From the NCBI RefSeq assembly GCF_000173775.1, contig NZ_ACCD01000011.1, positions 1 to 64,000 on the forward strand: 64,000 nt of DNA, in the 5' to 3' direction. This stretch comes from Yersinia rohdei ATCC 43380. GTDB lineage: Bacteria > Pseudomonadota > Gammaproteobacteria > Enterobacterales > Enterobacteriaceae. The position numbers were made by a program, and so were the translations under genes. Shown in pieces: positions 19,829 through 31,977 of the stretch. Position 1 is the stretch's first letter. Each line of letters begins with the position of its first letter. The notes under the pieces were generated by a model. The model made no database searches and was not told the DNA's origin. It saw nothing but the letters and a program-made list of their open reading frames with translations.

Positions 19829-22375
19829 ATGAGCAAAGTCAAACTTGCCATCATCGGCAACGGTATGGTCGGCCACCGCTTTATTGAAGACTTACTGGAT
19901 AAAGCAGATAAAGACCAATTTGAGATAACCGTTTTTTGCGAAGAACCTCGCATTGCTTATGACCGGGTACATCTTTCATCTTACTTCTCCCACCATACTG
20001 CCGAAGAACTGTCACTGGTTCGCGAAGGCTTTTATGAAAAACACGGTGTGAAAGTGTTGGTAGGCGAACGCGCCATTACCATCAACCGCACTGAAAAAGT
20101 GATTCATTCCAACAGCGGCAGAACCCTATATTACGACAAGCTGATTATGGCGACCGGTTCTTACCCGTGGATCCCGCCCATTAAAGGCAGCGAAGGGCAA
20201 GATTGCTTTGTTTATCGCACCATTGAAGACTTGAATGCCATTGAAGCTTGCACCCGCCGCAGTAAACGTGGCGCGGTCATTGGCGGTGGGCTGTTAGGAT
20301 TAGAAGCCGCCGGCGCACTGAAAAGCCTGGGTGTTGAAACCCATGTCATTGAATTTGCTCCTGTCTTAATGGCAGAGCAACTTGACCCAATGGGCGGTGA
20401 CCAACTGCGCCAGAAGATTGAGCGCATGGGTGTGAAAGTCCATACCGGCAAAAATACCCAAGAAATTGTGCACTCGGGCCAAAATAGCCGCAAAACCATG
20501 CTGTTTGCTGATGATACCCAGCTAGAAGTCGATTTTATCGTCTTCTCCACCGGGATCCGCCCGCAAGATAAATTGGCACATCAATGCGGTTTAGCCACAG
20601 CACGCCGTGGTGGTATTGCTATCAATGATTATTGCCAAACCTCCGACCCGGATGTGTACGCCATTGGCGAATGCGCCTCTTGGCAAGAGCGCACTTTCGG
20701 GCTAGTCGCCCCGGGTTACAAAATGGCGCAGGTGACGGCTGACCATTTACTGGGCCGCGAGAATGCATTCCGTGGGGCAGATATGAGTGCCAAACTCAAA
20801 CTGCTTGGTGTCGATGTGGGCGGTATTGGTGATGCCCACGGCCGCACCGAAGGCGCACGCAGTTATGTTTATCTGGATGAAAGCAAAGAGGTTTACAAGC
20901 GTTTGGTGGTCAGTGCCGACAACAAAACCTTGCTGGGAGCCGTGCTGGTGGGTGATACCAGCGATTACGGCAATTTGCTGCAACTGGCACTGAACGCTAT
21001 CCCATTACCAGAAAATCCAGACAGCCTGATTTTACCTGCCCATGCGGGCAGCAAACCGGCAATGGGGGTTGACTCCCTGCCAGATACCGCGCAAATCTGT
21101 TCTTGTTTTGATGTCACCAAAGGCGACATTATTCAAGCTATAGGTCAGGGCTGCCATACTGTCGCGGCGCTTAAATCAGCCACGAAAGCCGGCACAGGTT
21201 GCGGCGGCTGCATCCCATTGGTTACCCAGGTTTTAAATGCCGAACTCAGCAAGCAAGGCATTGAAGTTAATCATCATTTATGCGAACACTTTGCTTATTC
21301 TCGCCAAGAACTGTATCACCTGATTCGTGTTGAAGGGATTAAAAGCTTCGATGCTTTACTGGCAAAATACGGCAAAGGCTATGGTTGTGAAGTGTGCAAA
21401 CCCACGGTCGGCTCACTGCTCGCCTCCTGCTGGAATGACTATATATTAGCGCCGCAACACACGCCGTTGCAGGACACCAATGACAATTTCCTCGGCAATA
21501 TCCAAAAAGACGGCACTTACTCGGTTATCCCGCGCTCACCGGGCGGGGAAATCACGCCAGATGGCCTGTTAGCTATAGGTCGCATTGCTAAACAATATAA
21601 TTTGTATACCAAACTGACCGGCTCTCAGCGGGTGGGGATGTTTGGCGCACAAAAAGATGACCTGCCAGCTATCTGGGCACAATTGATTGAAGCGGGCTTT
21701 GAGACCGGGCACGCCTATGCCAAAGCGCTGCGGATGGCGAAAACCTGTGTCGGCAGCACCTGGTGCCGCTATGGTGTCGGCGACAGTGTTGGTTTTGGTG
21801 TCGCGCTGGAACACCGCTACAAAGGGATCCGGACACCGCACAAAATGAAATTTGGTGTCTCTGGTTGCACCCGTGAATGTTCTGAAGCTCAGGGCAAAGA
21901 TGTCGGGATTATTGCCACCGAAAACGGCTGGAACCTGTATGTCTGCGGGAATGGTGGAATGAAACCACGTCATGCCGACTTACTGGCTGCGGATCTGGAT
22001 GAAGAGACGCTGATGCGCTATCTCGACCGCTTTATGATGCTCTATATCCGCACCGCCGATAAGCTGCAACGCACATCCGTGTGGCTGGAAAGTCTGGAAG
22101 GCGGCATTGACTACCTGCGCGCCGTGATCCTTGACGACAAACTGGGTATCAATGACCAGCTCGAAACTGATATTGCCCGCCTGCGCGACAAAGTCACCTG
22201 TGAATGGAAAGCTACCGTCGAGAACCCAGCGGCACAAGTTCGTTTCGCCCACTTTATCAACAGCCCACTGCGCGACCCCAATGTGCAAGTGGTGAGTGAA
22301 CGTGAACAACATCGCCCGGCCCGCCCGGATGAGCGCATTCCTGTTCGGGTGCTGGAACTGGAGGATAACCTATGA
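19829..22375 (+). CDS. nirB: Nitrite reductase (NADH) large subunit
   Basis: 848 residues, as in E. coli NirB (847). It reduces nitrite to ammonia in the cytoplasm with NADH. Order of domains: FAD/NAD oxidoreductase (residues 1-400; GNGMVGHRF, VIGGGLLGLEAAG), a BFD-like [2Fe-2S] domain (CSCFDV near 428 and GTGCGGC near 462), then the siroheme/[4Fe-4S] reductase half with CVGSTWC and GCTRECSEAQGKDVG near 640-690. All cluster cysteines are present. It overlaps nirD by 4 bp (ATGA), and siroheme is supplied by the downstream cysG. Confidence 0.98.
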   Translation: MSKVKLAIIGNGMVGHRFIEDLLDKADKDQFEITVFCEEPRIAYDRVHLSSYFSHHTAEELSLVREGFYEKHGVKVLVGERAITINRTEKVIHSNSGRTLYYDKLIMATGSYPWIPPIKGSEGQDCFVYRTIEDLNAIEACTRRSKRGAVIGGGLLGLEAAGALKSLGVETHVIEFAPVLMAEQLDPMGGDQLRQKIERMGVKVHTGKNTQEIVHSGQNSRKTMLFADDTQLEVDFIVFSTGIRPQDKLAHQCGLATARRGGIAINDYCQTSDPDVYAIGECASWQERTFGLVAPGYKMAQVTADHLLGRENAFRGADMSAKLKLLGVDVGGIGDAHGRTEGARSYVYLDESKEVYKRLVVSADNKTLLGAVLVGDTSDYGNLLQLALNAIPLPENPDSLILPAHAGSKPAMGVDSLPDTAQICSCFDVTKGDIIQAIGQGCHTVAALKSATKAGTGCGGCIPLVTQVLNAELSKQGIEVNHHLCEHFAYSRQELYHLIRVEGIKSFDALLAKYGKGYGCEVCKPTVGSLLASCWNDYILAPQHTPLQDTNDNFLGNIQKDGTYSVIPRSPGGEITPDGLLAIGRIAKQYNLYTKLTGSQRVGMFGAQKDDLPAIWAQLIEAGFETGHAYAKALRMAKTCVGSTWCRYGVGDSVGFGVALEHRYKGIRTPHKMKFGVSGCTRECSEAQGKDVGIIATENGWNLYVCGNGGMKPRHADLLAADLDEETLMRYLDRFMMLYIRTADKLQRTSVWLESLEGGIDYLRAVILDDKLGINDQLETDIARLRDKVTCEWKATVENPAAQVRFAHFINSPLRDPNVQVVSEREQHRPARPDERIPVRVLELEDNL

Positions 22376-22698
22376 GTCAGTGGACCCCACTTTGCCCATT
22401 AAATGACATTTTACCCGGCAGCGGCGTCTGTGGTTTGGTTGGCGAGCATCAGGTTGCGGTTTTCCGCCCTTATGCTGATGAGCAGGTTTTTGCCATCAGC
22501 AATATCGACCCCTTTGCGCAGGCCAGTGTACTGTCGCGCGGATTAATTGCTGAGCATCAAGGTGATTTATGGGTTGCCAGCCCACTGAAAAAACAGCATT
22601 TCCGGTTACATGATGGCCTGTGCATGGAAGATGACACGCGCTCAGTGGCCCATTATGACGCCCGAGTCCGGGACGGCATGGTGCAAGTTAAAGTCTGA
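22372..22698 (+). CDS. nirD: Nitrite reductase (NADH) small subunit
   Basis: 108-residue Rieske-fold subunit of the NADH nitrite reductase. It matches E. coli NirD in length and in motifs such as FAISNIDPFAQASVLSRGL. NirD-type subunits lack the cluster ligands of true Rieske proteins; I see no CxH pair here either, so this is structural rather than redox. It is translationally coupled to nirB by a 4-bp overlap. An ERIC repeat follows before nirC. Confidence 0.95.
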   Translation: MSQWTPLCPLNDILPGSGVCGLVGEHQVAVFRPYADEQVFAISNIDPFAQASVLSRGLIAEHQGDLWVASPLKKQHFRLHDGLCMEDDTRSVAHYDARVRDGMVQVKV

Positions 22699-22754
22699 TA
22701 TATAACAAGAAAATACGATAAAAACGGATTTATACAACATAACCTTCAGCCATC

Positions 22755-22872
22755 TCCAAAGATATTGGCGTTGCAGCAAGGCAGCAAACGAGCTCATCCC
22801 GATGAGCTGACCCAAGTCAGTGATTCGGGTGAGTGAGAGCCGCTAACACAGTTGCAGCGACAAGAGCGAAGG
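22755..22872 (+). repeat. ERIC repeat within the nir operon
   Basis: Inverted-repeat ends (GATATTGGCGTTGCAG and GTTGCAGCGACAAG) enclose the core GATGAGCTGACCCAAGTCAG followed by TGATTCGGGTGAGTG. It fills most of the 190-bp gap between nirD and nirC and so is transcribed with the operon, ending just ahead of the nirC ribosome-binding site (AAGGAG). Confidence 0.8.
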
Positions 22873-22888
22873 AGATTTAGGATAAAAA

Positions 22889-23701
22889 ATGTATAGCGAC
22901 ACCATCAACAAATGCGCGGCCAATGCGGCGCGAATCGTCAAACTGGCTAAAGAAAGCCCGCTGGGCTTTTGGATTGGTTCGGCGATGGCCGGTGCTTATG
23001 TCGGCCTCGGTATTATTTTGATTTTCACACTGGGTAATTTGATTGACCCGGCTTATCGCCCATTAGTGATGGGGGCAACTTTTGGCCTGGCATTGACGTT
23101 GGTGATTATTGCCGGTTCTGAACTTTTTACCGGCCATACCATGTTTCTGACCTTTGGTGTCAAAGCTGGCACCATCAAATCTAGCCAAATGTGGGCGGTA
23201 TTACCGCAAACTTGGTTGGGAAATCTGGTGGGTTCAGTGTTTGTTGCCCTGCTCTATTACTATGGCGGCGGCAATTTGTTGTCGGTGGATACCAGCTTGG
23301 TACACACCGCAGCACTGGCAAAAACCTCGGCACCCGCTATGACCTTATTCTTCAAAGGTGTATTATGTAACTGGCTGGTTTGTTTGGCAATCTGGATGGC
23401 AATTCGTGTCGAAGGCGCAGCAAAATTCATTGCCATCTGGTGGTGTTTACTGGCCTTTATTGCCTCTGGTTATGAGCATTCCGTGGCAAACATGACTTTG
23501 TTCGCCCTGTCTTGGTTTGGTCATCACAGTGAGGCGTACACCCTGAGCGGCATCGGCCACAACCTGTTGTGGGTCACTCTGGGTAATACCCTGTCAGGCG
23601 CAGTCTTTATGGGTCTGGGTTACTGGTATGCCACACCACGGGAGCAGCGCCCACAGCCTGCGGCAATCGACGCGCCACAAACAGTAAAAGAGTCACTGTG
23701 A
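22889..23701 (+). CDS. nirC: Nitrite channel NirC (formate/nitrite transporter family)
   Basis: 270 residues with six membrane segments of the FNT fold. Family motifs visible are GSAMAGAYVGLG near residue 31, AGSELFTGHTMFL near 76 and NWLVCLAIWMAI near 156; GYEHSVANM near 195 carries the conserved pore His. It moves nitrite across the inner membrane for NirBD. It sits in the usual nirBDC-cysG order. AAGGAG lies upstream of the ATG, followed by a long spacer, immediately after the ERIC repeat. Confidence 0.95.
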   Translation: MYSDTINKCAANAARIVKLAKESPLGFWIGSAMAGAYVGLGIILIFTLGNLIDPAYRPLVMGATFGLALTLVIIAGSELFTGHTMFLTFGVKAGTIKSSQMWAVLPQTWLGNLVGSVFVALLYYYGGGNLLSVDTSLVHTAALAKTSAPAMTLFFKGVLCNWLVCLAIWMAIRVEGAAKFIAIWWCLLAFIASGYEHSVANMTLFALSWFGHHSEAYTLSGIGHNLLWVTLGNTLSGAVFMGLGYWYATPREQRPQPAAIDAPQTVKESL

Positions 23702-23804
23702 TTTAACGGTGAAATGAAGGGGGAATTGCACCCCGAGGAGCCGTCGCCCCTTCAATCACTGAAGCCAAATTCACCACTGCCAACCCAACACTGAAGGATT
23801 GCCG

Positions 23805-25223
23805 ATGGACTACTTCCCGATTTTCTGCCAATTGCAACACAAAGCCTGCCTACTGGTCGGTGGCGGTGAAGTTGCCGAGCGCAAAGCCCGCCTGCTGCTG
23901 GATGCGGGCGCGGCTGTCACTGTCAATGCGTGCGATTTTACCCCTCAGTTTCACGATTGGGCGGAGGAAGGGCGGCTTTCATTGGTCAGCGGTGAGTTTG
24001 TGCCAGAACTCTTGGCAGAAAAATGGCTGGTCATCGCCGCCACCGATCAGATGGCAGTCAATGCATTAGTTTATCAAAGCGCCAATCAGCAGCGGGTATT
24101 TTGTAATGTGGTTGACGACCCGAAGCGCACCAGTTTTATTATGCCGTCAATTATTGACCGCTCCCCTATCATGATAGCCATTTCTTCCGGCGGCAAAGCC
24201 CCGGTATTGGCTCGATTATTGCGGGAAAAACTCGAGGCAATTTTGCCACAACACTTGGGGCAACTGGCACAATTGGCAGGTAATTTACGCCAACGGGTAA
24301 AAACACATTTTTCTGCCATGACCGATCGCCGCCGCTTTTGGGAAAAACTACTGACCCATGACCGCCTGGCGCAATCACTGGCGAATGAAGATAACGTCAA
24401 CGTCGAGCAGCATATTGAGCAACTGTTCAATGCGCCACTTTCCTCTCGTGGTGAAGTGGTATTAGTCGGGGCTGGGCCGGGTGATGCCGGTTTACTGACA
24501 TTGAAAGGTTTACAACAAATTCAGCAAGCTGATGTGGTGGTATACGACCGCCTGGTCTCCGATGAAGTTATGAATCTGGTACGGCGCGATGCGGAGCGCA
24601 TTTTTGTTGGCAAAGAATCCGGCCGCCACAGTGTCCCGCAAGACCAAATCAATCAGATATTGTTGCAGCAAGCACAGATGGGAAAACGGGTCGTGCGCTT
24701 GAAAGGTGGCGATCCATTTATTTTTGGTCGTGGCGGCGAAGAACTGGAAACATTAGCCGAATACAATATTCCGTTTTCAGTGGTGCCAGGAATAACTGCG
24801 GCGTCGGGCTGCTCCGCTTACAGCGGCATTCCCCTCACCCACCGAGATCATGCTCAGAGTGTCAGGCTGATTACCGGTCATGCCAAGAAAGACAGTCAGT
24901 TGGATTGGGCTAATTTAGCAGCAGAAAAACAAACGCTGGTGTTCTATATGGGGCTATCGCAGGCAGGAGAAATCCAGCAACAACTGATAAAGCACCATAT
25001 GCCAGCCACAACACCGGTGGCACTGGTCGAAAATGGTACCTCGCGACATCAGCGAGTGGTTAGCGGCGAACTCAGTCAGCTAGCATTACTGTCCCAGCAA
25101 GTTACCAGCCCTAGCTTGATTATTGTTGGTAGCGTGGTCAGTTTACGTGAAAAATTGAATTGGTTTTCCAGCGCCGAACATGGCAAAGCTGGCGTAAAAA
25201 TACAGGCTGAAAGAGTGGGTTAA
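23805..25223 (+). CDS. cysG: Siroheme synthase CysG
   Basis: 472-residue trifunctional enzyme. The N-terminal part (1-200) is the NAD-dependent precorrin-2 dehydrogenase/ferrochelatase ([37 protein letters not shown]). The C-terminal part (about 215-460) is the SAM-dependent uroporphyrinogen III methyltransferase ([47 protein letters not shown]). It makes siroheme for NirB and sulfite reductase. ATG at 23805 has GAAGGA upstream; an in-frame TTG two codons earlier is not favoured. Compared with E. coli CysG (457) the C-terminus is about 15 residues longer. Confidence 0.97.
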   Translation: MDYFPIFCQLQHKACLLVGGGEVAERKARLLLDAGAAVTVNACDFTPQFHDWAEEGRLSLVSGEFVPELLAEKWLVIAATDQMAVNALVYQSANQQRVFCNVVDDPKRTSFIMPSIIDRSPIMIAISSGGKAPVLARLLREKLEAILPQHLGQLAQLAGNLRQRVKTHFSAMTDRRRFWEKLLTHDRLAQSLANEDNVNVEQHIEQLFNAPLSSRGEVVLVGAGPGDAGLLTLKGLQQIQQADVVVYDRLVSDEVMNLVRRDAERIFVGKESGRHSVPQDQINQILLQQAQMGKRVVRLKGGDPFIFGRGGEELETLAEYNIPFSVVPGITAASGCSAYSGIPLTHRDHAQSVRLITGHAKKDSQLDWANLAAEKQTLVFYMGLSQAGEIQQQLIKHHMPATTPVALVENGTSRHQRVVSGELSQLALLSQQVTSPSLIIVGSVVSLREKLNWFSSAEHGKAGVKIQAERVG

Positions 25224-25251
25224 GCCGATTTGATACTGAAAGAATTGATAG

Positions 25252-25273
25252 CGAAGGGGGAAATCCCCCTTCG
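25252..25273. terminator. Hairpin between convergent cysG and trpS
   Basis: Perfect 9-bp stem CGAAGGGGG / CCCCCTTCG with loop AAAT, between the two convergent stop codons. There is no long T-run, so it could also act only as a 3'-end stabiliser. Confidence 0.65.
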
Positions 25274-25291
25274 AATAACGAATTGATTTAC

Positions 25292-27024
<1,733 letters not shown>

Positions 27025-27032
<8 letters not shown>

Positions 27033-27702
27033 TGGCAGACATCGCCAATTCACTGCGCATGGCATCAATGACTGTGGCGTAATCAGGTTGATTGAAGATA
27101 GCCGAGCCTGCCACGAACATATCCGCACCGGCTGCCGCTATTTGGCGAATATTATCTACTTTCACTCCGCCATCAACTTCCAGACGAATGTCATAACCGC
27201 TGTCATCAATGAGTTTGCGCACTTGGCGCAATTTGTTCAGTGTCTCTGGGATGAATGATTGCCCACCAAAGCCGGGGTTCACTGACATCAACAAAATGAC
27301 ATCCAGCTTATCCATCACATACTCAAGATAGCTTAGAGAAGTGGCCGGATTTAACACTAACCCGGCCTTGCAACCACTCTCTTTGATGAGCTGCAAGGTG
27401 CGGTCAACATGCTCTGAGGCTTCGGGATGGAATGAGATATAAGTCGCACCCGCGCGGGCAAAATCCGGGATAATGCGGTCAACCGGTTTCACCATCAGGT
27501 GCACATCAATAGGTGCGGTAATACCGTAATCACGCAGAGCTTTGCACACCATCGGCCCGAAGGTCAGATTGGGCACGTAATGGTTGTCCATCACATCAAA
27601 GTGTACAACATCAGCACCTGCGGCCAGCACCTTAGCAGTGTCTTCACCTAAACGCGCAAAATCAGCTGACAAAATAGACGGGGCAATTAAAAAGTTTTTC
27701 AT
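27025..27702 (-). CDS. rpe: Ribulose-phosphate 3-epimerase
   Basis: 225-residue TIM-barrel enzyme of the pentose phosphate pathway, interconverting ribulose 5-phosphate and xylulose 5-phosphate. Metal and active-site motifs are present: [34 protein letters not shown] and [11 protein letters not shown] at 27702 has GGAG six bases upstream; an earlier in-frame TTG lies within that ribosome-binding site. It follows dam after 130 bp and overlaps gph. Confidence 0.97.
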
Positions 27703-27832
27703 CCGCTTCTCCAAACATGTCTCTTTGTTTTATGAAATATCCGCGCTATCGCAAGCATCTATTTGATAAGTATCAGTTTAATGCACATCCACGTCAGGCT
27801 TTCTATTTCATAAATCACGGGGGTTTGAATCT

Positions 27833-28666
27833 TTACTGAGCGGCGGTTTCCGCGCAGCTATACAGCGCCAAAAGCTCGTTTACTTTACTACGGCCAAGGA
27901 TATTACGGCTGATAGTACGGCGCGCTTTTACCACATGCAGTGACGCCTGATGATACCAATCGCGCGTCAATTCTGTGTCATGGTTAGAAATTAGGACTGG
28001 GATCTTGTTTTCAGCGGATAGCTGGTATGCAAGACGAGCCAAATTTTGTTGATCCGCAAGACCAAAATTATTGGTGTGATATGCCGTAAAATTAGCCGTT
28101 GCTGACAATGGCGCATACGGAGGATCGCAATAAACTACCGCCCCATGCACTGCTTTTAATAAGGTTTCCTGATAATGCTCGCAAACAAAAACAGCATTTT
28201 TCGATTTTTCAGCAAACCAATACAGTTCAGCTTCCGGGAAATAAGGTTTTTTGTAACGACCAAAAGGCACATTAAATTCACCACTCAAATTATAACGACA
28301 CAGCCCGTTATAACAATGGCGATTCAAATAGAGAAACAGTAATGCGCGGCGGTAAGCATGGGTGCTGGCGTTAAACTCTTGACGCAGCATGTAAAACTGC
28401 TCGGAATTATTGAAATCACCGGTAAATAAAACGCGAGCATCCTGCACAAACTCATCTGTGCGATCCTTCACGATATTATAGAGATTGATAAGGTCGCTGT
28501 TGATATCGGCCAGTATGTAAGAGTCATACTCGGTGTTAAGAAACACCGAACCCGCACCGACGAATGGCTCAATCAAGCAGTCTCCCGCAGGAAGATGGCG
28601 TCGAATGTCATCTACCAGCGGGTATTTCCCACCAGCCCATTTTAAAAAAGCGCGGTTTTTCTTCAT
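27833..28666 (-). CDS. dam: DNA adenine methyltransferase Dam (GATC)
   Basis: 277-residue N6-adenine methyltransferase, alpha class. Motif X FLKWAGGKYPL is at residues 8-18, the SAM motif FVGAGSVFLNTEY near 35-47, and the catalytic DPPY motif in VYCDPPYAPLSATANF near 178-194. It methylates GATC for mismatch-repair strand choice, replication timing and gene control. The C-terminus (about the last 25 residues) differs from E. coli Dam, as expected for the variable tail. It lies in the conserved aroK-aroB-damX-dam-rpe-gph-trpS cluster. Confidence 0.97.
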   Translation of the reverse strand: MKKNRAFLKWAGGKYPLVDDIRRHLPAGDCLIEPFVGAGSVFLNTEYDSYILADINSDLINLYNIVKDRTDEFVQDARVLFTGDFNNSEQFYMLRQEFNASTHAYRRALLFLYLNRHCYNGLCRYNLSGEFNVPFGRYKKPYFPEAELYWFAEKSKNAVFVCEHYQETLLKAVHGAVVYCDPPYAPLSATANFTAYHTNNFGLADQQNLARLAYQLSAENKIPVLISNHDTELTRDWYHQASLHVVKARRTISRNILGRSKVNELLALYSCAETAAQ

Positions 28667-28749
28667 GCCGTCAGTTAGCTACTTAATAATTCAGAGCCGC
28701 AGATTGTACTCTGTTTCAAACAGCACATCAGCGCACAAATAAGAATGAT

Positions 28750-29739
28750 TTATTTTTTAAGGTCTTGCTGCACTTGTTGTACAGGTTTAACCCACGGTTT
28801 TTTCGCCTGAACATCAGCCGGTAGTGTTGTGATAGCCCTTTTTGCTTCAGCAGAAGAGGCGTAGTTACCACTCACTAAGATGTACCAAGGCTTACCATCA
28901 CGTTTAGTTTCATACACATGATAGTCAGATAATTTTTGCTGCTTAGCATAGGCATTTAACGTGTCTGAACGTGATGCGCTGCTCAGCTGTAATGTGAAAT
29001 GGCTGCCAGGGGCGTTTTTCAATGAACTGCTGTTGCCAGTAGAACCCGATTTAGTCACCGCAGATGCCGCAGGAGATACTGCGGTGGTAGGGCGGCTAGC
29101 CGGTTGTTTGGCCGTTGCTGTGGCTGGTTTTTGCGCCGGGTGAGAAACAACCTCGCGCGCGGCCGGTACTTTGGCCCCTTTCGTGTTCGACACTGTGGCC
29201 GGAGCTGTCGGTAAGGTTGATGTCTGGCCGTCATTCATATTCTGAGACAATGTATCGACCTGCCCCTGTGACTGCGAGAGGGCATCAGACATGTTGCCCG
29301 GCAATTCTACACGCTGGGTCGGGCTGTTCGCAGAAGACTGCGGTGCGGCCTCAGTTGGTGTCGGTGAAATTGGCGGCACAGTGATATCTTGTGGCTGAGC
29401 CATATTCTTCACACCATTTGCATCATGTGCATCACTGGCGTTATTGGCCACATCGGGTTGTGTGTTATTACCACTAGTGAGTGACGAAGAATCAGACAGA
29501 TTAATATTTCTCGCCACATCAACATTCGGATTTTGTTGAGATGCCTCATGCTCTGTTGGTGCTTTCAGAGCTGAACCTATGGCAATAATAATCAACAACA
29601 GCACTAAAATGCCGATACCAATCATCATATGTTGGCGCGAAACAGCCAACTTAGGCCCGGTCGAAGACTTGCGAGCACGCGTAGGGCGACGGTCACTGGT
29701 ATCTGGTTTCAGATCGTCTTCCGGCTTTAAATCATCCAT
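28750..29739 (-). CDS. damX: Septal-ring SPOR-domain protein DamX
   Basis: 329-residue bitopic inner-membrane protein. A short charged cytoplasmic part (1-37) precedes a single membrane segment (about 38-58), a long Ser/Thr/Pro/Ala/Gln-rich periplasmic linker, and a C-terminal SPOR domain (about 245-325; FTLQLSSASRSDTLNAY, GKPWYILVSGNY) that binds denuded septal peptidoglycan. The E. coli protein is about 428 residues; most of the difference is in the cytoplasmic part and the linker. GGAGGG precedes the ATG. It probably aids cell division. Confidence 0.92.
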   Translation of the reverse strand: MDDLKPEDDLKPDTSDRRPTRARKSSTGPKLAVSRQHMMIGIGILVLLLIIIAIGSALKAPTEHEASQQNPNVDVARNINLSDSSSLTSGNNTQPDVANNASDAHDANGVKNMAQPQDITVPPISPTPTEAAPQSSANSPTQRVELPGNMSDALSQSQGQVDTLSQNMNDGQTSTLPTAPATVSNTKGAKVPAAREVVSHPAQKPATATAKQPASRPTTAVSPAASAVTKSGSTGNSSSLKNAPGSHFTLQLSSASRSDTLNAYAKQQKLSDYHVYETKRDGKPWYILVSGNYASSAEAKRAITTLPADVQAKKPWVKPVQQVQQDLKK

Positions 29740-29966
29740 CTAAACCCTCCAACTAGAGGCAAAAGCCTACCGCATTTATCACTGCGATCCGGCTGATTGA
29801 TTTTACTGACTGCAAACAGGCGAGACCGCCCGCTGCAAAGGAATATGATATTCTTATGATACAACATCATAGCGCTTATGAGCATAGAACTTATAAACAA
29901 AGATGAACTTATAAACATAGAGTTATAAATTCAGATTTATGAATCTTGTATTTATGCCATTTCCTA

Positions 29967-31052
29967 TCACTGACAATCAGCGATCGACGCCAGCACTATT
30001 TCATGTGCAACACCGCCACGAACTTCTGATTTACCTATCGCGGTTGGCAGTACCAGGCGCAACTCACCTGCCAGTACTTTTTTATCCCGCATCATATGGG
30101 GCAGATAGGATTCTGGCGTCATTTCTTGCGGCCCACACACTGGCAGACCTGCACGTAAAAGGAGTTTCTTGATACGCTCTACATCACTGGCTGAGAACTG
30201 GCCCAATCGATAAGAAGTTTGCGCGGCCATCATCATACCCGCAGCAACGGCTTCCCCATGCAACCAGACGCCATAACCCATTTCGGCCTCAATGGCATGA
30301 CCATAAGTATGACCCAAATTGAGTAAAGCGCGCATCCCGGTAGTTTCATGTTCATCAGCAGCCACAACATCAGCTTTTAATTCACAGCAACGGCGGATGC
30401 AGTAAGCCAACGCGGACATATCCAGTTCCAGCAAAGCATCAATATTTTCTTCTAACCAAACGAAGAAATCGGCGTCAAGGATAATGCCGTATTTGATAAC
30501 TTCAGCCAACCCGGAAGCAAGTTCACGTGGAGGGAGGGTTTTGAGACAATTAAGGTCAACCACCACCGATGCTGGTTGGTAGAAAGCACCAATCATGTTC
30601 TTGCCCAATGGATGGTTCACTGCGGTTTTGCCACCAACAGAGGAATCTACTTGAGAAAGTAAGGTAGTAGGGACTTGAATAAAGCGAACACCGCGCTGAT
30701 AACAAGCAGCGGCAAAACCGGTCAGGTCGCCTACTACACCGCCGCCTAAGGCGACAAGTGTAGTATCACGACCGTGCGGTTTTTCCAGAAGGGCAGAAAA
30801 TACCTGCTCCAGGACACTGAGAGATTTATACTGTTCACCATCAGGTAAAATCACCTGATCGACTTTGATGCCGTTTTGTTCCAACACTGCCCGGAGTGAA
30901 TCCAGGTAGAGTGGAGCAAGTGTTTGGTTAGTCACCAGCATTACCTGGTCACCCGCCTTTAGCGGCTCAAAAGAAGCGGGATCATTAAATAATCCAGCCG
31001 CAATCGTGATCGGGTAGCTACGCTCCCCTAACGTGACAGTAATCTTCTCCAT
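29967..31052 (-). CDS. aroB: 3-Dehydroquinate synthase
   Basis: 361 residues, as in E. coli AroB (362). It is an NAD- and zinc-dependent enzyme that closes DAHP to 3-dehydroquinate, step two of the shikimate pathway. Family segments include [50 protein letters not shown] and the zinc-binding [12 protein letters not shown] and HGEAVAAGM. It follows aroK by 56 bp and is probably co-transcribed with it. Confidence 0.97.
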   Translation of the reverse strand: MEKITVTLGERSYPITIAAGLFNDPASFEPLKAGDQVMLVTNQTLAPLYLDSLRAVLEQNGIKVDQVILPDGEQYKSLSVLEQVFSALLEKPHGRDTTLVALGGGVVGDLTGFAAACYQRGVRFIQVPTTLLSQVDSSVGGKTAVNHPLGKNMIGAFYQPASVVVDLNCLKTLPPRELASGLAEVIKYGIILDADFFVWLEENIDALLELDMSALAYCIRRCCELKADVVAADEHETTGMRALLNLGHTYGHAIEAEMGYGVWLHGEAVAAGMMMAAQTSYRLGQFSASDVERIKKLLLRAGLPVCGPQEMTPESYLPHMMRDKKVLAGELRLVLPTAIGKSEVRGGVAHEIVLASIADCQ

Positions 31053-31108
31053 GTCGCGCCCAGTAACCTTCTTAACTTACGCCCGCAGGCATTAGTAAAA
31101 TGCTAAAA

Positions 31109-31630
31109 TCAGTTACTTTCCAGCATGTTGATAATCTGGTTAGCAACAACTTTCGCGCTTTGATCGTCAGTGCGGATGGTGACATCTGCAATTTCTTCGT
31201 ACAACGGATTACGTTCTTTTGCCAGTGCTTCTAACACTTCACGTGGAGGCGAATCAACCTGCAACAACGGACGTTTTTTGTCACGCTGAGTACGGGCTAA
31301 CTGCTTCTCGATAGTGGTTTCTAAATACACCACAACGCCACGGGCTGACAAACGGTTACGGGTTTCTCTGGATTTAACAGAGCCACCACCGGTTGCCAGA
31401 ACAATGCCCTGTTTTTCCGTCAGTTCATTAATCACTTTTTCTTCACGATCGCGGAAACCTTCTTCGCCTTCCACGTCGAATACCCAGCCCACGTCAGCTC
31501 CGGTACGTCGCTCAATTTCTTGATCAGAGTCGAAAAACTCCATATTGAGTTGCTGAGCTAACTGACGACCAATAGTGCTTTTGCCGGCACCCATAGGCCC
31601 AACCAGAAAGATATTGCGTTTCTCTGCCAT
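31109..31630 (-). CDS. aroK: Shikimate kinase I
   Basis: 173 residues, the same size as E. coli AroK. It phosphorylates shikimate with ATP. Walker [12 protein letters not shown] is at residues 11-21, the shikimate-binding [11 protein letters not shown] at about 34-44, [10 protein letters not shown] near 58, and the glycine-rich ATGGGSV near 78. It is the first gene of the aroK-aroB-damX-dam run; a 347-bp leader separates it from hofQ. Confidence 0.97.
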   Translation of the reverse strand: MAEKRNIFLVGPMGAGKSTIGRQLAQQLNMEFFDSDQEIERRTGADVGWVFDVEGEEGFRDREEKVINELTEKQGIVLATGGGSVKSRETRNRLSARGVVVYLETTIEKQLARTQRDKKRPLLQVDSPPREVLEALAKERNPLYEEIADVTIRTDDQSAKVVANQIINMLESN

Positions 31631-31977
31631 GTTTTTGGTATTACTAAGACTATTCGTTAATGATAACCCGCCCCGCCAATCAAATCAGCGGCGGGACCTA
31701 AACTGAAACCTCATGAGCGATAGTGCGAGATCAGACGAAAAATTATCTCAGCACATCTGGTAGTTTGGCAACCGAATAAATCGTTGTACACGTCGTGGGA
31801 GGGAAACCATACGTTTTTATCGGCGTATCAACGTTATTAAAAACCTCGGAGCTCAATTCGGTAACCCTTGTAAGCTAAATCTGGCGCAGCGTCAAATTTA
31901 GAAGCCTCCAATCACACAAAAAGTTGCAGAAAGTCACCAAGATTAGTCTGTTTTCATAAAACAGCCACCTATAAGAC
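31631..31977 (-). other. Gap between hofQ and aroK
   Basis: 347 bp upstream of aroK on the minus strand and downstream of hofQ, with no credible coding frame. It should contain the aroK promoter. I see no repeat element or clear operator, and no strong intrinsic terminator after hofQ. Confidence 0.4.
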
